DNA of 8,856 nucleotides from the NCBI GenBank assembly GCA_903876615.1, contig CAIRAS010000494.1:1-8856 (forward strand), read 5' to 3'. Positions 6,201 to 8,856 of the stretch are shown piece after piece (positions within the stretch are counted from its first letter, which is position 1; the number at the start of each line of letters is the position of its first letter). The notes under the pieces are model-generated. The model saw only the letters and a list, made by a program, of their open reading frames with translations, was not told the origin of the DNA and ran no database searches. A program made the translations under genes and the position numbers. Origin of the DNA: an uncultured Holophagaceae bacterium. GTDB lineage: Bacteria > Acidobacteriota > Holophagae > Holophagales > Holophagaceae.

Positions 6201-6780
6201 GGACACCCTGTGTTTTCCTGCTTCCGGTGAGGTCGTTCAGAACGATGCGGTATTCAAACCCGCCCTGGGCATCCTGGGCAGCCGAGGCCTGTAGGAGCAC
6301 CCAGATCAACGTCCCATCGCTGCGGACCATCCGTACTTCCCAGCCTTGCAGGCCACCTGTCAGGGCAACCTGTCTGAGGCGAAGGTACAAGGTGTCATTG
6401 TCTTCCGGGGAAGCGAAGCTGGAGAAGGGCTTCTTCAGCAGCATGCCTCGCTCCAGGCCGAGGAGGGTGGCCGCAGTCTGGTTGGCCTCCAGGATCAGGC
6501 CCTTGTCGCTGAGGGTGAAGTAGGCTGCTGGTGCCCGATCAAAGAGGTCGTAATAGCGAGCCTTGACGGCGCTCAACTCCTCCTGGACCTGCCGCAGCTC
6601 CTCATTCTGGAGCTCCAGCTCGGCCTGGTAGGTCTGCAGATCGTGGAGGGTCCTCGGATCAGTTTCAGAGGGCCGAGGCTCCTGTGCTCCTGGAGGTATC
6701 GAGGTTTTCCTAATGACCAACGCCTCCGCCTGATCGCGAAGACCGGGGGTTGAAAGGGGGGGCTTGCCTGACTTGACCAT
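3223..6780 (-). CDS. Soluble hybrid-free sensor histidine kinase with seven PAS domains (HisKA_3 / NarL-partner type)
   Basis: This 1185-residue protein has no signal peptide or membrane helix, so it should be cytoplasmic. A coiled coil (about 45-78, LQTYQAELELQNEEL) comes first. Seven PAS/PAC units follow at roughly 72-190, 195-312, 318-440, 447-567, 573-698, 702-825 and 827-947; most end in a DITERK-like linker (positions 305, 433, 561, 691, 818, 940). Units 4 and 5 are a related pair (HVGSWERD and KVGSWTWH). The kinase core has H981 in the HDELGQLL motif of HisKA_3, then an ATPase domain with N-box E1093/N1097 (REALTNAARH), DDGVGM (1124-1129), GLLGMRERA (1141-1149) and CGTCVTV (1164-1170). 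An in-frame TAG directly precedes the ATG, so M1 is the earliest start; its ribosome site is weak. The overlapping regulator gene is the likely phosphorylation target. Ligands or cofactors of the PAS domains cannot be read from sequence. Confidence 0.95.
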   Translation of the reverse strand: MVKSGKPPLSTPGLRDQAEALVIRKTSIPPGAQEPRPSETDPRTLHDLQTYQAELELQNEELRQVQEELSAVKARYYDLFDRAPAAYFTLSDKGLILEANQTAATLLGLERGMLLKKPFSSFASPEDNDTLYLRLRQVALTGGLQGWEVRMVRSDGTLIWVLLQASAAQDAQGGFEYRIVLNDLTGSRKTQGVLLKLSTAVEQSPTSIVITDISGAIEYVNPKFTEMTGYALSEVLGHTPSILKSGYSTPEDYQELWDTISAGRTWHGEFRNRKKNGDLFWEDAWISPVRDEQGVLAGYVGVKEDITERKKAEAGLRESEAKWRALFEILPVGLSILDDKLVLKEFNPALTRILQIDPEDLRRGAYTQRNYLRADGTPLPWEELPSVRAAQEQADFRSFEIGIQTEVGDLIWTEVNAAPLNVPGYSAVLTTTDITERKRIEDALRMRETMLARTEAIAHVGSWERDVATGTVTWSEEMFRILQRDPATTALTLTELASCFHPEDMAQLRHLTDVAVQEGTPFELELRVLLPEGETKTCLARGHTEAGPDGKAVRLFGSLLDITRSKQLETGLRRSEAALNKAQRFAKVGSWTWHIKSNRLDWSEEMYRLFGIARETFTGVLTDVVAQAIHPEDREAVAAANRVVAERGTPTPLEYRILLPDGTVRYVWAEAGEMNLDDQGRPETLSGIVQDISERRISEQALRESEARFASMAEHSPVALYRFSKRKGGIYYSPPVEHLLGYTPEELLADPTLWHRSIHTEDVAEVDAAIEAAMVSLAGIDLAYRITTRTGQERWFKDTATCRLEPDGDLLIDGVVMDITERKRAEIALRESNELLTRFISLSPIYAYIKEATPGQSRILQASENFQQMIGIPGSEMVGKVMPELFPAEIAEKMTREDWAVVTSGEGLEFEEEFNGRKYFTLKFPIIQGERQLMAGFSIDITEREEASRLLATSREQLRTLLARLQRAQEDERIQISRLVHDELGQLLTELKLDLGWLERRLSETTLPPELTPLLDKVMETTELADTTIQTVQRLAEELRPNTLESLGLVASLRQEARRFEKHTGIPCATEVEAAWPELDPGSELELFYICREALTNAARHASATRVSISLRLEAAAAVIDVSDDGVGMTEAEWIESPSLGLLGMRERAAQVGGTVAFHPNQPCGTCVTVRVPWLRPSDSGGPDS

Positions 6781-6788
6781 CTAGTCCG

Positions 6789-6817
6789 TTGATCGGCCAC
6801 TCAGTTCCTGGGGTCAA
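6789..6817 (-). promoter_or_regulatory. Weak possible promoter of the sensor kinase
   Basis: The minus strand has TTGACC (6817-6812; 5 of 6 matches to the -35 consensus), a 17-nt spacer, and GATCAA (6794-6789; 3 of 6 to the -10). It lies in the 90-nt gap between the stress protein stop and the kinase start. Transcription would begin almost at the ATG, giving a near-leaderless message, which would fit the poor ribosome site. The -10 is weak, so this is tentative; the kinase may instead be read through from the stress protein gene, since no clear terminator is seen in the gap. Confidence 0.22.
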
Positions 6818-6870
6818 TTCTCGACCACCCGCCACGACCCGGTGTATCGGCGAGTCCGAAGCAGCTCCGG

Positions 6871-7299
6871 TCAGGCCTGCTTGTCGGTGCGCACCACCAG
6901 CACGTCGCAGGGGGCAAGGCGTACCACGCGGGCGGCGGTGCTGCCGAACAGCAAGCGCTCCAGGGTCGAGTGGCCGACCTGGGCCACCACCAGCAGCGTC
7001 TGGGGATCCGCCTCGGCGATGAGCTCCTCGGCGGGCCCACCCCACTTCAAGATGACCGTGGCACCCGGGTAGGCCCCGAGCCAGCCTTCCAGCTGCTCCC
7101 GGGCATGGTCCTCCATGGTGTGGAGCCAGGTGGGATCGGGCAGGGCGATCTGGGCCTCGGGCAGCATGGGGGCCGGGGGCTGCAGCACATGCATGGCCAC
7201 CAACGGGGCTCCGCAGGTGGTCGCCCAGGTCGCGGCCCGCTCCAGGGCCTGCTTCGAAGCAGCGGAGAAGTCCACACCCACCAGCACGCGTGTGATCAT
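6871..7299 (-). CDS. Universal stress protein (UspA family)
   Basis: This 142-residue single-domain cytoplasmic protein has the normal length for the family. It begins with the beta strand ITRVLVGVDFS, where D10 is the conserved adenine-contacting Asp, and continues through a typical alpha/beta fold ending DVLVVRTD. The nucleotide loop, normally G-x2-G-x9-G-S/T, reads A106-x2-G109-x9-G119-S120 (AQVGHSTLERLLFGST), so the first glycine is Ala while the rest of the loop is kept. ATP binding therefore seems likely but unproven. The start has a strong Shine-Dalgarno (AAGGAGGG, about 6 nt before the ATG). It lies 90 nt upstream of the kinase on the same strand and is divergent from the pirin genes. 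The exact stress role is not predictable; such proteins are typically induced by starvation or redox stress. Confidence 0.93.
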   Translation of the reverse strand: MITRVLVGVDFSAASKQALERAATWATTCGAPLVAMHVLQPPAPMLPEAQIALPDPTWLHTMEDHAREQLEGWLGAYPGATVILKWGGPAEELIAEADPQTLLVVAQVGHSTLERLLFGSTAARVVRLAPCDVLVVRTDKQA

Positions 7300-7417
7300 G
7301 GCGGCCCTCCTTCAGATACCCCAAGATAAGTCGTTGCTCCTCAGCCGCCTTGAAAAAATAGGCTCTTCAGACTTGTAATGGGAGTTGCAACACATATAAT
7401 GAACTCGGGAGAGCCCG
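7300..7417. promoter_or_regulatory. Divergent intergenic region between the stress protein and pirin genes
   Basis: These 118 nt are distinctly richer in A+T than the surroundings, including an A-run (7352-7357). They must hold promoters for both directions. The plus-strand promoter is clear and listed separately. For the minus-strand stress protein, only isolated -10-like hexamers (such as TTATCT near 7325) without a matching -35 were seen, so no specific promoter is called. Confidence 0.5.
7373..7400 (+). promoter_or_regulatory. Sigma70-like promoter of the pirin operon
   Basis: TTGTAA (7373-7378; 4 of 6 to the -35 consensus), a 16-nt spacer, and a perfect TATAAT (7395-7400). Transcription would start around 7407, only about 11 nt before the ATG at 7418. 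The short leader carries GGGAG as ribosome site. The bases around it (TCGGG, AGAG, CCCGA; 7405-7418) can form a small 5-bp hairpin reaching the start codon, if transcription starts early enough. Confidence 0.6.
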
Positions 7418-8116
7418 ATGATCACCAAGCGACCTGCGGCGGCACGAGGGCATTTCGATTTCGGCTGGCTTGATACCTGCCACACCTTCTCGTTCGGCGA
7501 CTACCATGATCCCGCCCACTTGCAGTTCCGGGCGCTGCGGGTCCTCAACGAAGACCGGGTCCAGCCCGGGCAGGGCTTCGGCACCCACGGCCACAGGGAT
7601 ATGGAGATCCTGACCTGGGTGCTGGCGGGGGCCCTGGAGCACCAGGACAGCCTTGGCACCCAGGGGGTGATCCGGCCGGGCGAGGCCCAGGTGATGAGCG
7701 CCGGGACCGGCATTCGTCACAGCGAGTTCAATGCCTCGGACCGGGAGCCGGTCCACTTCCTCCAGATCTGGATCCTGCCTGAGCGGGTAGGTCTCGCGCC
7801 CCGCTACGAGCAGGTGGCCTTTCCGGAAGCGGACTTTCAGAACCGGCTGCGGCTCATCGCCAGCCCCGATGGCGCGGAGGGCTCCGTGAAAGTCTTCCAG
7901 GACGTCCGGGTGCAGGTGGCGCGCTTGGAGGCCGGCCGTGAAGTCGAGGCGCAGCTTGCTCTCACCCGCTTCGGCTTCCTGCAGGTGGCTCGGGGTCGGG
8001 TTCTGCTGAATGGGCAGACGCTCCAGGCGGGTGACAGCGCCCGCATCGAGGGTGAGCCCCACCTGACCCTTCACGCCGAGACTCCCTCGGAAGTCCTCCT
8101 CTTCGACCTCGCCTGA
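7418..8116 (+). CDS. yhhW: Pirin family protein, YhhW-type (quercetinase-like bicupin)
   Basis: This 232-residue bicupin matches E. coli YhhW (231 residues) from end to end as I recall its sequence: GWLDTCHTFSFGDYHDP, GQGFGTHGHRDMEILTWVL, EHQDSLG, MSAGTGIRHSEFN, QIWILPE and a C-terminal EVLLFDL. The N-terminal cupin keeps the four metal ligands at H57, H59, H101 and E103, the same positions as in YhhW, so a mononuclear metal site is expected. YhhW has quercetin 2,3-dioxygenase activity in vitro; the physiological substrate is not known, so the name describes the fold and not a proven reaction. The start follows GGGAG and a perfect TATAAT box. The second pirin gene begins 7 nt after its stop, so the two form an operon. 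No signal peptide is present; it should be cytoplasmic. Confidence 0.94.
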   Translation: MITKRPAAARGHFDFGWLDTCHTFSFGDYHDPAHLQFRALRVLNEDRVQPGQGFGTHGHRDMEILTWVLAGALEHQDSLGTQGVIRPGEAQVMSAGTGIRHSEFNASDREPVHFLQIWILPERVGLAPRYEQVAFPEADFQNRLRLIASPDGAEGSVKVFQDVRVQVARLEAGREVEAQLALTRFGFLQVARGRVLLNGQTLQAGDSARIEGEPHLTLHAETPSEVLLFDLA

Positions 8117-8123
8117 GGTGCTC

Positions 8124-8856
8124 ATGACCGCCAAATCCGTCGTCGCTCTCGTTTCAGGCCTGCCCACCCAGGACGGCAATCGGGTACCCCTCACCCGGCT
8201 GGTGCCGGGGCGGGGCCAGCGTGGCGCCGAAGCCTTCCGCAACCTGGACCCCTTCCTGCTGATGGACCACTTCGGCCCCATGGTGCTGCCGCCGGACACG
8301 GATGCGGGCTTCCCGCCCCATCCCCACCGAGGGTTCCAGACCCTGACCTACCTGATCCAGGGGGCCTTCCGGCACCGGGACAGCACCGGGGGGGCCGGGC
8401 TGCTGCGGCCCGGCGGCGCCCAGCTCATGAACGCCGGCGCGGGCATTGTGCACGCCGAGATGCCGGTGCCCGAACACCTGGAGACCGGGGGCGCTATCGA
8501 GGGTGTCCAGCTCTGGATCAACCTGCCCCGGACCCAGAAGGCCTCGGCGCCGGGCTACACCGACCTCCAGCCCGAGACCATGCCCTGGCAGCCGGTGGCT
8601 GGGGGGCGCCTCCGGGTGCTGGCGGGCACCTGGGCCGGCGTGACCGGTCCGGCCCAGACCCCCGCCCAGATCGCCTATGCCCACCTGGAGCTGACGCCGG
8701 GGGCTCGCTTCGACGCCGCCGTTCCCGCCGGCTGGATCGCCGCCGTGGTGCCCCTGCACGGAGCCGTGCGGGTGTGCGACCAGGTGGTTCCCGCGGACAC
8801 CGTGGCGCTGCTGGGCGACGGGGACCGCCTCGCGCTCACGGCGGAGACGGCGGTCA
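8124..8856 (+). CDS. Second pirin family protein (runs off the window)
   Basis: The reading frame is open from the ATG at 8124 to the window end (244 codons), with no stop. It reads MTAKSVVALVSGLPTQDGNR, then the pirin hallmarks DPFLLMDHFGP, FPPHPHRGFQTLTYLIQG, FRHRDSTGG, LRPGGAQLMNAGAGIVHAEMP and GVQLWINLP. Metal ligands are H66, H68, H110 and E112. This arrangement, with an insertion-bearing second cupin (TMPWQPVAGGRLRVLAG onward), is that of the longer pirin subfamily (about 280-300 residues, including human pirin and bacterial relatives), not the YhhW type, so perhaps 40-60 residues are missing. It begins 7 nt after the YhhW-like gene stop, with GAGG 5 nt before the ATG. Pirins have been linked to quercetinase activity, redox sensing and regulation of central metabolism; which applies here cannot be told. 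Confidence 0.93.
   Translation, partial: MTAKSVVALVSGLPTQDGNRVPLTRLVPGRGQRGAEAFRNLDPFLLMDHFGPMVLPPDTDAGFPPHPHRGFQTLTYLIQGAFRHRDSTGGAGLLRPGGAQLMNAGAGIVHAEMPVPEHLETGGAIEGVQLWINLPRTQKASAPGYTDLQPETMPWQPVAGGRLRVLAGTWAGVTGPAQTPAQIAYAHLELTPGARFDAAVPAGWIAAVVPLHGAVRVCDQVVPADTVALLGDGDRLALTAETAV

Noticed and set aside
7367..8299. 310-codon minus-strand open frame opposite the first pirin
   Set aside because: The plus strand encodes an unmistakable YhhW-type protein; the antisense product has no family features and would run through the clear pirin promoter.
1..8856. CRISPR arrays, tRNA or rRNA genes, insertion sequences
   Set aside because: No regularly spaced repeats, no RNA-gene signatures, no transposase and no terminal inverted repeats were seen; nearly all sequence is accounted for by ordinary genes.

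Overview
The window is a GC-rich (roughly two-thirds G+C by eye), gene-dense bacterial segment. A 4TM-type outer-membrane porin of the TorF/Gcw_chp group, a Sec-exported carbonic anhydrase and long multi-PAS sensor kinases point to a free-living Gram-negative. The style would fit a high-GC proteobacterium or an Acidobacteriota such as Holophaga/Geothrix. That assignment is inference only, because the window has no rRNA or other marker gene.

Layout: seven genes lie on the minus strand and two on the plus strand. Reading the minus strand in its own direction, from the right, come a universal stress protein (7299-6871), a 1185-residue soluble histidine kinase with seven PAS domains (6780-3223), and a NarL/FixJ-type response regulator overlapping it by 4 nt (3226-2594). 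A 130-nt gap follows, carrying a perfect 14-bp-arm palindrome. Then come a receiver-only response regulator (2463-1978), a TorF-family porin overlapping it by 4 nt (1981-1115), an exported beta-class carbonic anhydrase with a coiled-coil N-terminal extension (1046-138, or from 1079), and, 18 nt later, the first 39 codons of a methyl-accepting chemotaxis protein cut by the window edge. On the plus strand, a good sigma70-like promoter in the 118-nt divergent gap drives two tandem pirin-family cupin genes (7418-8116 and 8124 to beyond the window end).

How they may work together: the kinase and NarL-type regulator are a translationally coupled two-component pair in which a cytoplasmic signal sensed by the PAS array would lead to transcriptional control. 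The lone receiver could take phosphate from the same kinase without binding DNA. It is translationally coupled to a porin, a periplasmic carbonic anhydrase and a chemoreceptor, an unusual set suggesting sensing, uptake or conversion of a small solute (perhaps CO2/bicarbonate or another small anion) at the cell envelope. This grouping is the most interesting thing in the window. The joint function is an inference from gene order; none of the individual families is new. The stress protein and the pirins look like an ordinary stress/redox neighbourhood.
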